From Rhizobium indicum (GTDB lineage Bacteria > Pseudomonadota > Alphaproteobacteria > Rhizobiales > Rhizobiaceae), in contig NZ_CP054021.1 of assembly GCF_005862305.2 (NCBI RefSeq), positions 3,823,501 to 3,887,500 on the forward strand: 64,000 nucleotides of DNA. The letters run 5' to 3'. The position numbers and the translations under genes are program-made. Position 1 is the stretch's first letter. Each line of letters starts with the position of its first letter. The notes beneath the pieces were generated by a model that was given only the letters and a program-made list of their open reading frames with translations, ran no database searches and was not told the DNA's origin. Of the stretch, positions 15,437 through 25,115 are shown piece by piece.

Positions 15437-15778
15437 ATGAGCCAGGCCGCCGTCTACGGGCTGCTGTTTGCAGCCATCGTGCTTGAGGTCATCGGCACGA
15501 CCGCGCTGCAGCTGTCGCAGCAGTTCACCCGCATCGGGCCGACGGCACTCGTTATCGCCTGTTATGCGGCTGCCTTCTATTGCCTGTCGCTGACCCTGAA
15601 AAGTATCCCCGTCGGTATCGCCTATGCGATTTGGAGCGCTTTGGGAATCGTGTTGATTTCCTCGGTCGGCCTGGTGTTCTTCAAGCAGCGCCTCGACCTG
15701 CCGGCAATCGTCGGGCTCGGGCTAATCATATCCGGCGTTTTGGTCGTCAATCTATTTTCTAAATCGGTTTCGCATTGA
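15437..15778 (+). CDS. SMR-family multidrug efflux protein (EmrE/QacE-like)
   Basis: 113 residues with four membrane helices. The essential membrane-embedded glutamate is at residue 17 (AAIVLEVIGTTALQLS), and GIAYAIWSALGIV in helix 3 matches the family. It works as a dimer exchanging protons for cationic drugs. Cotranscribed with the preceding tetR gene. Confidence 0.93.
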   Translation: MSQAAVYGLLFAAIVLEVIGTTALQLSQQFTRIGPTALVIACYAAAFYCLSLTLKSIPVGIAYAIWSALGIVLISSVGLVFFKQRLDLPAIVGLGLIISGVLVVNLFSKSVSH

Positions 15779-15972
15779 TATTGCTGCGATATTGCCAGGC
15801 GGTTTTTCTGTCTTCGGCCGGTAAATTTTCCCCTTTGTCAAAATACTGACAAAGGTCTATGTGTTCCTTGGACGTGGAGGAGACGAGGCGCAGCCGGCGC
15901 CGTTTTCCAAAGCGCTTTGAATTCTTCTGCTTTCCCGCCTATCGATACTTCCAGGTTCTACAGGAGCACATC

Positions 15973-16758
15973 ATGGCCATTCGCACCGTCGTCTGGGGAG
16001 AGAATATCCACGAGAATACCAACGAAATCGTCCGGAGGATCTATCCCGAGGGCATGCACACGACGATCGCCAATGCGCTGAACACAGATCCCGCTATCTC
16101 GGCGACGACAGCGACGCTGCAGGAGCCGGAGCACGGCCTTAGCGAAGCCCGCCTTACCGAGACCGACGTCTTGACCTGGTGGGGCCACAAGGATCACGGC
16201 GCGGTCTCCGACGTCGTTGTCGAGCGTGTCGCCAAACGCGTCTGGGAAGGCATGGGCCTGCTCGTGCTGCATTCCGGTCATTTCTCCAAGATCTTCAAGC
16301 GGCTGATGGGCACACCCTGCGCGCTGAAATGGCGCGAGGCGGGCGAGCGCGAGCGTCTGTGGACAATCAATCAGCGCCATCCGATCGCTGCCGGCATCGG
16401 CGAGCATTTCGAGCTTGAGAACGAGGAAATGTACGGCGAGCAGTTTTCGGTGCCTGAACCGCTCGAAACGGTGTTCATCTCCTGGTTCCAGGGCGGCGAA
16501 GTGTTCCGCTCGGGCCTGACCTGGCGGCGCGGCGCCGGTAACATCTTCTATTTCCGTCCCGGCCACGAAACCTATCCGACCTATCACGACGTCAATGTCC
16601 AGAAGGTGCTGATCAACGGTGTGAAGTGGGCCTATAATCCCGAGGGTGCATTGAAGAGCATTACCGATGCCCCAAATGTGCCGGTAGAAAAAGCACTGGA
16701 GCCGATCGTCGAACGCGGCCCGAGACTGCACCAGGCCGGCGAAGCCGGTTACCGCTGA
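15973..16758 (+). CDS. thuA: ThuA-like trehalose utilisation protein
   Basis: 261 residues of the ThuA (class I glutamine amidotransferase-like) family: [15 protein letters not shown] at the N-terminus, [28 protein letters not shown] and [14 protein letters not shown]. In Sinorhizobium meliloti ThuA and ThuB degrade trehalose and related disaccharides. The ATG at 15973 has AGGAGCA before it. thuB follows after nine bases. The thuEFGK transporter genes that accompany the pair in S. meliloti are absent from this window. Confidence 0.88.
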   Translation: MAIRTVVWGENIHENTNEIVRRIYPEGMHTTIANALNTDPAISATTATLQEPEHGLSEARLTETDVLTWWGHKDHGAVSDVVVERVAKRVWEGMGLLVLHSGHFSKIFKRLMGTPCALKWREAGERERLWTINQRHPIAAGIGEHFELENEEMYGEQFSVPEPLETVFISWFQGGEVFRSGLTWRRGAGNIFYFRPGHETYPTYHDVNVQKVLINGVKWAYNPEGALKSITDAPNVPVEKALEPIVERGPRLHQAGEAGYR

Positions 16759-16767
16759 GGAGCATCC

Positions 16768-17811
16768 ATGCGACTACTCGTTCTTGGCACGGGGGTGATG
16801 GCGAAAAACCAGCTCGCCCGCTTCCCCCTCATCGACGGCGTGACGGTGGTCGGCGCCGTCGACACCGATCCCGAGCGGCTTTCGGCCTTCGCCGACAAGT
16901 TCAACATCGAAAAGCGGTTTCTTTCGCTGGAAGAGGCGATCGCCTGGGGTGAATTCGATGCGGCGACGAACGTCACGCCCGACCGGATCCATCACCCGAC
17001 GACGATGGCGTTGATTGCCGCGGGCAAGCATGTGTTCTGCGAAAAGCCGCTGGCGGAGAACTATGCGAAGGCGCTTGAGATGACGGAGGCGGCCGAAAAG
17101 GCCGGCGTCATCAACATGGTGAACCTGACCTATCGCAACGTCGCGCCGCTGCAGCGCGCACGTGAGATGGTGCTCGCCGGCGAACTCGGCACGATCAGGC
17201 ACGTGGAAGCTTCCTATCTCCAGAGCTGGCTGGTGTCGCGTGCCTGGGGCGATTGGCGCACGGAATCGACCTGGCTGTGGCGGCTTTCCACCGGCCACGG
17301 CTCGAACGGCGTGCTCGGCGACGTCGGCATCCATATCCTCGATTTTGCCGCCTATGGCGCGGCGACCGACATCGACCACGTCTTTGCGCGGCTGAAGACC
17401 TTCAACAAGGCGCCGGGCGGCCAGATCGGCGAATATCTGCTCGATGCCAATGATAGCTTCACCATGTCCGTCGATTTCGCCAATGGCGCGCTCGGCGTCA
17501 TCCACGCCAGCCGCTGGGCGACAGGGCATCTGAACGAGCTGAAGCTGCGCATCTATGGCGAGAGGGGCAGCCTCGAGGTCATCCATCGTCCCAGCGGTTC
17601 CGAGCTGCATGGCTGCCTCGGCGAGGGTGTCGAAACTGCCACCTGGACGCAGATCGAAGTTGAACCGGTGGCGACCAATTACGAGCGTTTTGCCGAGGCC
17701 GTGGCAAGCGGCATCCAGCCGGACCCGAACTTCCGCCACGCCGCCAACCTGCAGAAGGTGCTCGACCTTGCGATGGTGACCGAGCGCGAGCGGCGCGAAC
17801 TGAAGGTCTGA
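16768..17811 (+). CDS. thuB: ThuB-like Gfo/Idh/MocA oxidoreductase
   Basis: 347 residues: an N-terminal Rossmann fold (LVLGTGVMAKNQLARFPLIDG) and the Gfo/Idh/MocA signature HVFCEKPLAENYAKAL at about 90-105, then a C-terminal beta-sheet domain. ThuB-type dehydrogenases oxidise the 3-OH of trehalose/disaccharides. Same operon as thuA. The exact substrate is inferred from the partner gene. Confidence 0.85.
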   Translation: MRLLVLGTGVMAKNQLARFPLIDGVTVVGAVDTDPERLSAFADKFNIEKRFLSLEEAIAWGEFDAATNVTPDRIHHPTTMALIAAGKHVFCEKPLAENYAKALEMTEAAEKAGVINMVNLTYRNVAPLQRAREMVLAGELGTIRHVEASYLQSWLVSRAWGDWRTESTWLWRLSTGHGSNGVLGDVGIHILDFAAYGAATDIDHVFARLKTFNKAPGGQIGEYLLDANDSFTMSVDFANGALGVIHASRWATGHLNELKLRIYGERGSLEVIHRPSGSELHGCLGEGVETATWTQIEVEPVATNYERFAEAVASGIQPDPNFRHAANLQKVLDLAMVTERERRELKV

Positions 17812-17937
17812 CGAGATATCGAACCGCTCACGATAGGAACGTCGTGAGCGGTTTCCTCGCCGCATATCTTCGTAAGGCAGTCTATATTCTTGTTTTTCCT
17901 GCCTCTGGTAGGTTTGAGGCATAACAGGGCAAGCCGC

Positions 17938-18375
17938 ATGAAAAGCCTTCTGACAAGCTGGCCGCTTTGGGCGCTTCTTTCCGCCGGCTTTGCTGCGCTC
18001 ACGGCGATTTTTGCCAAAGTCGGCGTCGAGAACGTGAATTCCGATTTCGCGACCTTCATTCGCACCATCGTCATCCTGCTGGCGGCGGGAATGATGGTCC
18101 ATATCTCAGGCAGCTGGCAGGAGCCGTCCTCGGTGTCGAGCAGGAGCTGGCTCTTCCTGGTGCTCTCCGGCCTTGCCACCGGCGCATCCTGGATTTGCTA
18201 TTTTCGAGCCCTGAAGCTCGGCGATGCCGCCCGCGTCGCGCCGATAGACAAGCTGTCCGTTGTCTTCGTGTCCGTCTTTGCGGTGCTGTTCCTCGGCGAA
18301 CGCCTAACGCTTCCGAACTGGCTTGGCGTCATTCTGATTGCGGGAGGCGCCGTACTCGTCGCCTACAGGGCTTAA
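17938..18375 (+). CDS. Small EamA/DMT-family transporter
   Basis: 145 residues with five predicted membrane segments, beginning SWPLWALLSAGFAALTAIFA and containing GATGAS-like loop LATGASWICYFRALKLGDAARVAPIDKLSVVF. This is the half-length EamA type, likely acting as a dimer. Substrate unknown. The ATG at 17938 is preceded by AGGG. It converges on the DUF1236 gene. Confidence 0.85.
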   Translation: MKSLLTSWPLWALLSAGFAALTAIFAKVGVENVNSDFATFIRTIVILLAAGMMVHISGSWQEPSSVSSRSWLFLVLSGLATGASWICYFRALKLGDAARVAPIDKLSVVFVSVFAVLFLGERLTLPNWLGVILIAGGAVLVAYRA

Positions 18376-18410
18376 CCGGCGACAAGCACAATGGGTTTTC
18401 GCAAAGGCAC

Positions 18411-18437
18411 GAAAAACGGCCCCGCCGAAGCGGGACC
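18411..18437 (-). terminator. Rho-independent terminator of the DUF1236 gene
   Basis: On the minus strand GGTCCCGC-TTCG-GCGGGGCC forms a tight tetraloop hairpin followed by GTTTTTCG. Confidence 0.7.
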
Positions 18438-18477
18438 GGAAGTTGCCGAGCCGCAACAGGCGGCTTCGGTTGCCTGA

Positions 18478-18873
18478 TTATTCTATCACCTGCACCACGC
18501 GGTGGGTGCGGGGTTCGACAATCACGTGTTGATTGTTGATGACCGTATAGGCATATTTCGGATTGTCGGGCACCGGCGTCACGACGACGTCTGCCGGAAG
18601 CGGCTTGCCGACGACAATTGGTTCCTGGACGACCACGGAGGCGGTCGGGGCCGGCTGCTGCTGGACATAGGTGACGACCTCGCGCGGCGGCGGATCAACG
18701 ACGGCACCGGCGACACCGCCGGCCACGCCGCCAATGGCAGCACCCACGGGGCCGCCGACGATTGCGCCGGTGATGGCGCCACCGGCTGCACCGGTCACGG
18801 CTCCGTCAGCCAGCGCATTGGTGGCGAGCGACGACAGCGCAAGGGCGCTGGAGACAAGTAGGATCTTGTACAT
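18478..18873 (-). CDS. DUF1236-type secreted protein with glycine-zipper segment
   Basis: 131 residues: signal peptide (MYKILLVSSALALSSLATNALA), then a glycine-zipper stretch (GGAITGAIVGGPVGAAIGGV) able to insert in membranes, a proline-rich linker, and a C-terminal DUF1236-like segment ending NNQHVIVEPRTHRVVQVIE. AAGGAG lies seven bases before the ATG. A near-perfect EcfG promoter at 18907-18931 predicts control by the general stress response. Molecular function unknown. Confidence 0.85.
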   Translation of the reverse strand: MYKILLVSSALALSSLATNALADGAVTGAAGGAITGAIVGGPVGAAIGGVAGGVAGAVVDPPPREVVTYVQQQPAPTASVVVQEPIVVGKPLPADVVVTPVPDNPKYAYTVINNQHVIVEPRTHRVVQVIE

Positions 18874-18906
18874 TTTGCTTCTCCTTTGCTGGGGTTGCGC
18901 TTGGGC

Positions 18907-18931
18907 AACGACCGCGCCAATCCGAGGTTCC
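18907..18931 (-). promoter_or_regulatory. Predicted sigma-EcfG promoter of the DUF1236 gene
   Basis: On the minus strand GGAAC (18931-18927), 16 bases and CGTT (18910-18907). The predicted start near 18899 gives a leader of about 26 nt containing the ribosome-binding site. Confidence 0.75.
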
Positions 18932-18993
18932 GGCAGGAGAGAGTCACGCTTTGGAAGGCCGGTTCACATTCTGTGAGGCGGCCGAAGCATTGA

Positions 18994-20103
18994 TTATTCC
19001 AGCCGCCGGCGGAAGAGCCAGGCGGCGGCGCTGAGGGTGACGGCAGCAATCAGCGCCAGCGGGATCGTCTGGTTCACCACCTCGCTCAACGGGATATCCT
19101 TGAGGAAAACGCCTTTGACGATCACCAGGAAATAGCGCAGCGGATTAACGAGCGTTACCGGCTGCAGCCAGCCCGGCATGTTCTCGATCGGTGTCGCGAA
19201 GCCGGAGAGCAGCATGGCTGGGACCATGAACAGAAAGGCGCCGAGGATCGCCTGCTGCTGTGTCATCGACAGCGCCGAGATGAACAGGCCGAGGCCGGCG
19301 ACCGAGCCCAAATAGAAGATTGCGCTGCCGTATAGCAGGAAGAGCGAGCCACGCAGCGGCACGTCGAAGAGGAAGACGGCGGCCAGGATATAGACGGTGA
19401 TGTGGAAGAGGCCGATCATCATCGGCGGGATCAGTTTGCCGATCAGGATCTCGTGGATGCGCAGCGGCGAGACCATCAACTGGTCGAAGGTGCCGAGCTC
19501 GCGCTCGCGAGCGATCGACAGCGCCGTGACGATGAGGCCGATCAGCAGCGCGATGCTAGCGATCAGGTTCGGCACCATGAACCATTGATAGGTGAGGTTC
19601 GGGTTGAACCAGTTGCGCGGCACTGTCGAGACGATGTCGGCACCGGCGCGTTTGCCGGCCGGCGTCTCGGCGGCGAGGGCGGCGCCGATCTGCGAGAGAT
19701 AGCCCGCGACGATCTGCGAGGCGTTGGAGCGGCGGCCGTCGAGCACCACCTGCAGGTCGGCCGGCGCTCCCGCCTCAATATTGCGCGAAAAGTCCGGGCC
19801 GATCTCAACGGCGGCAATGGCCGTCTGGTTGTCGATCGCCACCCGGACCTCCGCCTGGCTTCCTGCAATCTCGATTTTCCGGAAGGTCGGCGAGCCATCG
19901 ATGCGCTCGATCAGTTCCTGGCCCCAGTGACCGCTGTCGCGGTTGAGGATCATCACGTCGACATTGCGGACTTCGAGCGTCGCCGCATAGGAGAAGACGA
20001 GAAGCTGGACGATCGGTGGGCCGATCAGGATGGCGCGGCCCTTGGGATCACGCAGGACGGCGAGCAGCTCCTTGACGATCAGGGCGTAGAGCCTTGTCCA
20101 CAT
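18994..20103 (-). CDS. ybhR: ABC-2 type transporter permease, YbhR-like
   Basis: 369 residues with one N-terminal membrane helix (GRAILIGPPIVQLLVFSYAA), a large periplasmic domain (about 50-180) and five C-terminal helices containing ARERELGTFDQLMVSPL, the ABC-2 permease signature. Last gene of a five-gene operon homologous to E. coli cecR-ybhGFSR, an exporter for drugs/cations. One base separates it from the upstream permease gene. Confidence 0.88.
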   Translation of the reverse strand: MWTRLYALIVKELLAVLRDPKGRAILIGPPIVQLLVFSYAATLEVRNVDVMILNRDSGHWGQELIERIDGSPTFRKIEIAGSQAEVRVAIDNQTAIAAVEIGPDFSRNIEAGAPADLQVVLDGRRSNASQIVAGYLSQIGAALAAETPAGKRAGADIVSTVPRNWFNPNLTYQWFMVPNLIASIALLIGLIVTALSIARERELGTFDQLMVSPLRIHEILIGKLIPPMMIGLFHITVYILAAVFLFDVPLRGSLFLLYGSAIFYLGSVAGLGLFISALSMTQQQAILGAFLFMVPAMLLSGFATPIENMPGWLQPVTLVNPLRYFLVIVKGVFLKDIPLSEVVNQTIPLALIAAVTLSAAAWLFRRRLE

Positions 20104-20104
20104 C

Positions 20105-21232
20105 TCAGCCGATCCTCTTTCTGGTGCTGCGGGCCGCCAGCACGAACATGATGGCGCCGATCGTCAGCATCACGCCGATTGCCTGCAGAAACATCGGCCA
20201 GATGTCGCCGGCGAGGAACACCGTCTGCAGGCTGGGGATCAGGTAGCGTGCCGGCACGATGAAGGTGATCCACTGGATCACGGTCGGCATGGAATTGATC
20301 TCGAAGAGGAAGCCAGACAGCAGGAAAGCAGGGAGAAAGGCCGAGATCAGCGCCAGCTGCGAGGCGAGGAACTGGTTCTTCGTGGCCGTCGAGATCAACA
20401 GGCCCTGGCCGAGGGCCGGGATCAGGAAAGCGGCCGACAGTGCGTAAAGAGCGGCGACGGAGCCGCGAAACGGCACGCCGAAGAGAAAGACCGCAAGCAG
20501 CACGCAGAGCGTCATCGAGGTGAGGCCGAGCAGGAAATAGGGCAGGATCTTGCCGGCGAGCAGTTCGACCGCCGTCACCGGTGTCGCCATCATCGCCTCC
20601 ATTGTGCCCCGCTCCCATTCGCGGGCGACGACGAGCGAGGTCAGAAGCGTGCCGACCAGCGTCATGACGATGGCGATCGAGCCGGGCACGAGGAAATTGC
20701 GGCTGGTAAGTTCGGGGTTGAACCAGAAGCGCTGCTCGACCGAAATGGCGGGACTGTGGGAGGCGACGTCCGCCTGCCTCTGCCGCTCCCAGTTGGCAAC
20801 AGTGCCTTGGGCATAATTCTGCACAAAATTCGCCGTGTTCGGTTCGGAGCCATCGACGATCACCTGGATACCGGGCCGGTTGCCGGCGGTGTAGCGCGTG
20901 GTGAAATCGGCGGGGATGACGACGATGCCGCGCAGCTTGCCGAGCACGAGGTCTTCCTCGAACAGACGCCGGTCGCGGCCGATGGCCACATCGAAATAGC
21001 GCGAGGCCTGGAAACTGGCCGACAGATCCTGCGTCAGCGGCGTCATCTCCTCGGTCACGAGGCCGATGCGGGTGCGGGTGGTATCGAGCGAGACGCCGTA
21101 GCCGAAGAGAAATAGCAGGATCAGCGGCAGCACGAAGGCGATGAGGATACTGCTCGGATCGCGGATCGCCTGGAAGCTTTCCTTGCGCACCAGAGCTGAA
21201 AGACGCCGAAGTTGACCGGAGGAGGCGCTCAT
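20105..21232 (-). CDS. ybhS: ABC-2 type transporter permease, YbhS-like
   Basis: 375 residues, same architecture as its neighbour: helix at about 25-45, periplasmic domain, then helices after AREWERGTMEAMMATPV. It pairs with the 18994-20103 product to form the transmembrane dimer. Its ATG overlaps the ATPase stop by four bases. Confidence 0.88.
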   Translation of the reverse strand: MSASSGQLRRLSALVRKESFQAIRDPSSILIAFVLPLILLFLFGYGVSLDTTRTRIGLVTEEMTPLTQDLSASFQASRYFDVAIGRDRRLFEEDLVLGKLRGIVVIPADFTTRYTAGNRPGIQVIVDGSEPNTANFVQNYAQGTVANWERQRQADVASHSPAISVEQRFWFNPELTSRNFLVPGSIAIVMTLVGTLLTSLVVAREWERGTMEAMMATPVTAVELLAGKILPYFLLGLTSMTLCVLLAVFLFGVPFRGSVAALYALSAAFLIPALGQGLLISTATKNQFLASQLALISAFLPAFLLSGFLFEINSMPTVIQWITFIVPARYLIPSLQTVFLAGDIWPMFLQAIGVMLTIGAIMFVLAARSTRKRIG

Positions 21233-22974
21233 GCGGCATCCTCCGCTTCCGATTGCTGTACGAGGGCGATGAAGGCGTCCTCCATCGTCGGGTCCGGCAG
21301 CTCCTTGGTCGCGACGCGGGCCTTCAATTCATCGGGCGAGCCGAGCGCGATCGAGCGGCCGCGATAGATCAGCGAGATGCGGTCGCAATATTCCGCCTCG
21401 TCCATGAAGTGGGTGGTGACGAGCACCGTGACGCCCTTTTCGACCAGCGCGTTGATATGCGTCCAGAATTCGCGTCGGGTGATCGGATCGACGCCGGAGG
21501 TCGGCTCGTCGAGGAAGAGGGCGCGCGGCTCGTGCATGACGGCGCAGGCGAGCGCCAACCGCTGTTTCAGGCCGAGTGGCAGGTCCTTGGCCGGCTGGCT
21601 GACATGGCGACCGAAATCGAAGATACTGGCCATGAGATCGATGCGCTCGCGCCGGTGTTTTCCGCGAAGGCCATAGACGCCGGAGAAGAATTCAAGGTTC
21701 TGCATGACGGTCAGATCGCCGTAGAGCGAGAATTTCTGCGCCATATAGCCGAGCTGGTTGCGGGCCTCGGCGGCATCGCGGCGAAGGTCGAAACCGGCAA
21801 CGCGGCCTTCGCCGCCGGTCGGCTTCAGCAGGCCGCAGAGCATCTTGAAGGTGGTGGATTTGCCGGCGCCGTTCGGGCCGAGTAGGCCGAAGATTTCGCC
21901 GCGGCGGATATCGAAGCTGATATTGTCGGCAGCGGTGAAATCGCCGAAGCGCTTGGTCAGCCCCTTGGCCTCAATCACCGGCCGGTCGTCATCGCCCTTC
22001 GTCGGTTCTTGCGCCTCGGCCAGCCTCGAGCGGCCGCCAGGACCACCACCCAGCATGTCGATAAAAGCATCTTCGAAGCGCGGCGGGGCAGGGGCGAGCG
22101 TTGCACCATCGCCGGCCGAGCCGATATCCGGTTTCTTGTCCTTGGCGGCGACGAGGCGGATCGCTTCGCCCTGGATCACGCCGTCGATGACGCCATCGGC
22201 CTGCAGAAGCCCGGCAAGCACCTGCCGGCGGCGCCCTGTCATGCCCGAGACGCGAAAAACCCGGTCGCTGACGCGGCCGGTCATGTCATCAGGTTTTCCC
22301 GAAAACAGCAGCTTTCCCTGGTTCAAGAGCAGCACATGGTCGCAGGCTTCAGCCTCGTCGAGATAGGCGGTCGACCAAAGGACGCCGATGCCTTCCTTCG
22401 TCAGGTTCTCGACCATCTTCCAGAGATCGCGGCGCGAGATCGGATCGACGCCGACGCCCGGCTCGTCGAGTAGCAGCAGCCGCGGCTTCTTCAGAAGCGC
22501 GCAGGCAAGGCCAAGCTTTTGCTTCATGCCGCCGGAGAGCTTGCCCGCCAGCCTGCCGGTGAAACGCTTGAGATCGGTGAAGGTCAGCAGCTCGTCGAAG
22601 GCGCTTGCGCGTTCGCTCTTCGGCAGGCCGCGGAGATCGGCATAGAGATCGAGGTTTTCCTGCACCGAAAGGTCCTCATAGAGACCGAAGCGCTGCGGCA
22701 TGTAGCCGATCGCCGCCTGGATGCCGGCGGGGTTCTTGCGCGTGTCGAAGCCGAGAACCTCCATCGTTCCCGTGTCGGGCAGCATCAGGCCGGTCATCAG
22801 GCGGATCAGCGTCGTCTTGCCGGCGCCGTCAGGCCCGACGAGACCGGTGATTGCGCCGCCGCCGATCATGCCGGAGACGGCGTCAAGGGCGGCTGGCGCA
22901 TCGCCGAAGCGCTTGGTGACGCCGTCGATCCGGACGAGCGGCTTGTCGCCCCGGCCGGTCTCGGCGGCGGTCAT
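21229..22974 (-). CDS. ybhF: Dual ATP-binding ABC transporter ATPase, YbhF-like
   Basis: 581 residues containing two complete ATPase domains. Domain 1: [42 protein letters not shown]. Domain 2: [14 protein letters not shown], a signature variant [15 protein letters not shown], and [11 protein letters not shown]. The linker (about 285-325) is rich in charged residues. Overlaps both neighbours by ATGA junctions. The second signature has LPLG instead of LSGG, as is usual in this subfamily. Confidence 0.92.
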   Translation of the reverse strand: MTAAETGRGDKPLVRIDGVTKRFGDAPAALDAVSGMIGGGAITGLVGPDGAGKTTLIRLMTGLMLPDTGTMEVLGFDTRKNPAGIQAAIGYMPQRFGLYEDLSVQENLDLYADLRGLPKSERASAFDELLTFTDLKRFTGRLAGKLSGGMKQKLGLACALLKKPRLLLLDEPGVGVDPISRRDLWKMVENLTKEGIGVLWSTAYLDEAEACDHVLLLNQGKLLFSGKPDDMTGRVSDRVFRVSGMTGRRRQVLAGLLQADGVIDGVIQGEAIRLVAAKDKKPDIGSAGDGATLAPAPPRFEDAFIDMLGGGPGGRSRLAEAQEPTKGDDDRPVIEAKGLTKRFGDFTAADNISFDIRRGEIFGLLGPNGAGKSTTFKMLCGLLKPTGGEGRVAGFDLRRDAAEARNQLGYMAQKFSLYGDLTVMQNLEFFSGVYGLRGKHRRERIDLMASIFDFGRHVSQPAKDLPLGLKQRLALACAVMHEPRALFLDEPTSGVDPITRREFWTHINALVEKGVTVLVTTHFMDEAEYCDRISLIYRGRSIALGSPDELKARVATKELPDPTMEDAFIALVQQSEAEDAA

Positions 22975-23984
22975 TGTCCACCCGCCGTCGGCGTGGGAAA
23001 ACGCACGGTGACCGGCATGCCCTGGCGCAGATCCGGGCCGGGCTTGTCGATGACGATCCTGAGGCGATAGACGAGGTCTGTCCTCAGCTCCGGCGTTTCC
23101 ACCGATTTCGGAGTGAATTCGGCAACCGGCGAGATGAAGCCGATCGTGCCTTCATAGGGTTTGTCGGGCGCCGTATCGGAGGTGGCCGCAACCTTCATGC
23201 CGGGATGGATGCGGCCGAGATCGGGCTCGGCGACATAGGTGCGCACCCAGACGGGTTCTGTCAGCGACAACACGAAGACGGTGTCGGCGGGGGAAACGAT
23301 GGCGCCGTTCTCCCGCACACGGGAGAGCATGACGCCGTCGTTTGGCGCGCGCAATTGGGTATCCTCCAGCGAGGTGCGGGCCGAGGCGAGTGTAGCCTGC
23401 GCCGCCTTCAATTGGGCGTCGGCAGCGGCGATATCCTCGACACGGGAGCCTTCCAGGAGCAGTTTCAACGCCTCGTTGGCGGAGTCGGAGCGTGCGGCGG
23501 CCATGGCCCGCGCAGCGGTCGCCTGATCAAGGCTTGCCTCGGAGATCGTGCCCTGCGGGCGCAACTGGCGGGCGCGATCATAGGCGAGGTTGGCATTGCG
23601 GAGATCGGCGATACTTTCGTCATAGGCGGCGCGCGCCTGGGCAATCTCTGTCGGTCGCGGACCGGCCTTCAGCTTGTCGAGCGTTGCCTGGAGGGCTGCG
23701 ACATTGGCTTCGCCCGAGCGGACCGCAAATTCATAGGGTGCTGCATCGAGCTTTGCGAGAACGTCTCCGCTCTTGATGACGTCGCCTTCGTCGGCGTGGA
23801 GTTCAGCGAGACGGCCGCTGACACGGAAACCGAGCGAGACCTGACGGATATCGACATTGCCGTAAAGGACGAATTCACGGCTGGCCTCGGGCAACCAGCC
23901 GAGCTTTTGGGGCAGGGCGTACCACCAGGCGGCGGCACCTGCCGCAACGAGAAGAAGGATGGCGAGGGGAAGGATGCGTTTCAT
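22971..23984 (-). CDS. ybhG: HlyD-family periplasmic adaptor, YbhG-like
   Basis: 337 residues: an N-terminal membrane anchor ([20 protein letters not shown]), a lipoyl half-motif ([19 protein letters not shown]), a long alpha-helical hairpin (about 90-210) and a beta-barrel domain ([19 protein letters not shown]). It would link the ABC exporter to an outer-membrane channel. The start at 23984 follows GAAAGGAAGTGCAGC and overlaps the stop of cecR. Confidence 0.9.
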   Translation of the reverse strand: MKRILPLAILLLVAAGAAAWWYALPQKLGWLPEASREFVLYGNVDIRQVSLGFRVSGRLAELHADEGDVIKSGDVLAKLDAAPYEFAVRSGEANVAALQATLDKLKAGPRPTEIAQARAAYDESIADLRNANLAYDRARQLRPQGTISEASLDQATAARAMAAARSDSANEALKLLLEGSRVEDIAAADAQLKAAQATLASARTSLEDTQLRAPNDGVMLSRVRENGAIVSPADTVFVLSLTEPVWVRTYVAEPDLGRIHPGMKVAATSDTAPDKPYEGTIGFISPVAEFTPKSVETPELRTDLVYRLRIVIDKPGPDLRQGMPVTVRFPTPTAGGQ

Positions 23985-24682
23985 GCTGCACTTCCTTTCG
24001 ATGCGCCGATGGCATCGACCAGTTCTGCAGCCAGGCCGCGCACGGTTTCCACCTGTTCCGGGCCGACGCCGTCCCACTGCATCTGGGCGAGCACGGCTGC
24101 ATGGGCGACGCGAAAGACGAGGATGCTGCCGAGAAGTGTGAAGGTGCGCAGGCGCACATGTTCCGAGGCGGGATCCTCATGAAGGATGGCGCCGATCAGC
24201 CGCCGGCCCATCTCGATCATCGGCCGCATGAGGCCCTGATAGATCCGTGTGAAGGCTTCTGTCGGCTCCATCTGCTCGCGGATCAGGAAGCGCGCCCAGG
24301 ATTCGGATTCCTTGCCGACGAACAGCGTCACCATGGTCTGCAAAATCTCGGTCAGGAAATGGCGAGCCTCCGCTTCACCAAGCGGTTTGCCGGCAGCGTC
24401 GAGCGCCAGCAGATGCGCGCCGACGCGCGCCCTCATGTCACCGACATGCGTATTGATCCGCATCATCAGATATTCGGCGGTGGCGATGTAGAGACCTTCC
24501 TTGCTGCCGAAATAATAGGGGATTGCCTGCAGGTTGACGCCGGCCGCTTCCGTGAGCTGGCGCGTCGAGGCGCCGTCGAAGCCATAGCGGCCGAAGACGT
24601 CGAGGGCGGCGGATAGCATCTTCTGACGCGCGATCTCGGCACGGGCGGAGGCCGGTGACTGGTTGTCGTGTTCTTGGGTCAT
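23981..24682 (-). CDS. cecR: CecR/YbiH-type TetR-family regulator
   Basis: 233 residues: HTH with [21 protein letters not shown] and a C-terminal DUF1956-type domain ([34 protein letters not shown]). In E. coli CecR (YbiH) controls ybhGFSR; the same gene order is kept here. An in-frame ATG lies farther upstream (24784), but it is upstream of the promoter at 24689-24717, so 24682 is the start. Confidence 0.9.
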   Translation of the reverse strand: MTQEHDNQSPASARAEIARQKMLSAALDVFGRYGFDGASTRQLTEAAGVNLQAIPYYFGSKEGLYIATAEYLMMRINTHVGDMRARVGAHLLALDAAGKPLGEAEARHFLTEILQTMVTLFVGKESESWARFLIREQMEPTEAFTRIYQGLMRPMIEMGRRLIGAILHEDPASEHVRLRTFTLLGSILVFRVAHAAVLAQMQWDGVGPEQVETVRGLAAELVDAIGASKGSAA

Positions 24683-24688
24683 GACAGT

Positions 24689-24725
24689 TTTATAACATTG
24701 ACAAGCAAATAAGTCAATCGATTGA
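24689..24725 (-). promoter_or_regulatory. Promoter and palindromic operator of the cecR-ybhGFSR operon
   Basis: On the minus strand TTGACT (24717-24712), a 17-base spacer and TATAAA (24694-24689): a housekeeping-type promoter. The perfect palindrome TCAATCGATTGA (24714-24725) overlaps the -35 element, fitting autorepression by the TetR-type product. Confidence 0.65.
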
Positions 24726-24883
24726 TATATTTTTGGAGCGGATGCCTTCGCTGATGCAATGGCAAGAAACGTAACATCTCGCATGGCTGGATGCGTGGCC
24801 TGATTGGGGATCGAGATGTGCCGTTCAGCGGTTCAGCGTCAATTCGGATCAGGGCGATCTCAGCTGCTCTGGAAAACGTTCGG

Positions 24884-24997
24884 AAACAAGGCAAAGAGAC
24901 CCGTGGGAACGGGTCTCTCAGGGTTCTCGGGGTGGGAAGAGGAACCAAGCCTCGGGGTCGGCTGCTAACAGGTAGCGCTACAATATCGCTAATTTTC
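24884..24997 (-). ncRNA. Candidate small RNA with C-rich anti-Shine-Dalgarno stretch
   Basis: On the minus strand TTGCAG (25032-25027), a 17-base spacer and TATTAG (25009-25004) form a promoter. About 100 bases later a perfect 10-bp hairpin (AGAGACCCGT/ACGGGTCTCT, loop of four; 24895-24918) is followed by TTTGCCTTGTTT, a terminator. Between them the transcript carries CCTCTTCCCACCCC, able to pair with ribosome-binding sites, as in the alphaproteobacterial trans-acting small RNAs. No coding frame uses this region. I cannot assign a named family. Confidence 0.5.
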
Positions 24998-25115
24998 ACG
25001 ACACTAATATGTCTGGTGTCGACCGGCTGCAAAACAAAAAGCCCGCCACTTTTCGTGATCCCTGTGGCTATGTTTTGACACAAAACTGCCTTGCTCTTTC
25101 CGTATCGCCGGTACG

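Noticed and set aside
16774..18102. A 442-codon minus-strand frame opposite thuB and the DMT gene
   Set aside because: Covers two real genes in antisense and has no plausible promoter or domain.
25037..25075. Terminator-like hairpin GCCAC/GTGGC followed by T residues on the minus strand
   Set aside because: Only five base pairs with a long loop and no gene upstream on that strand; too weak to list as a feature.
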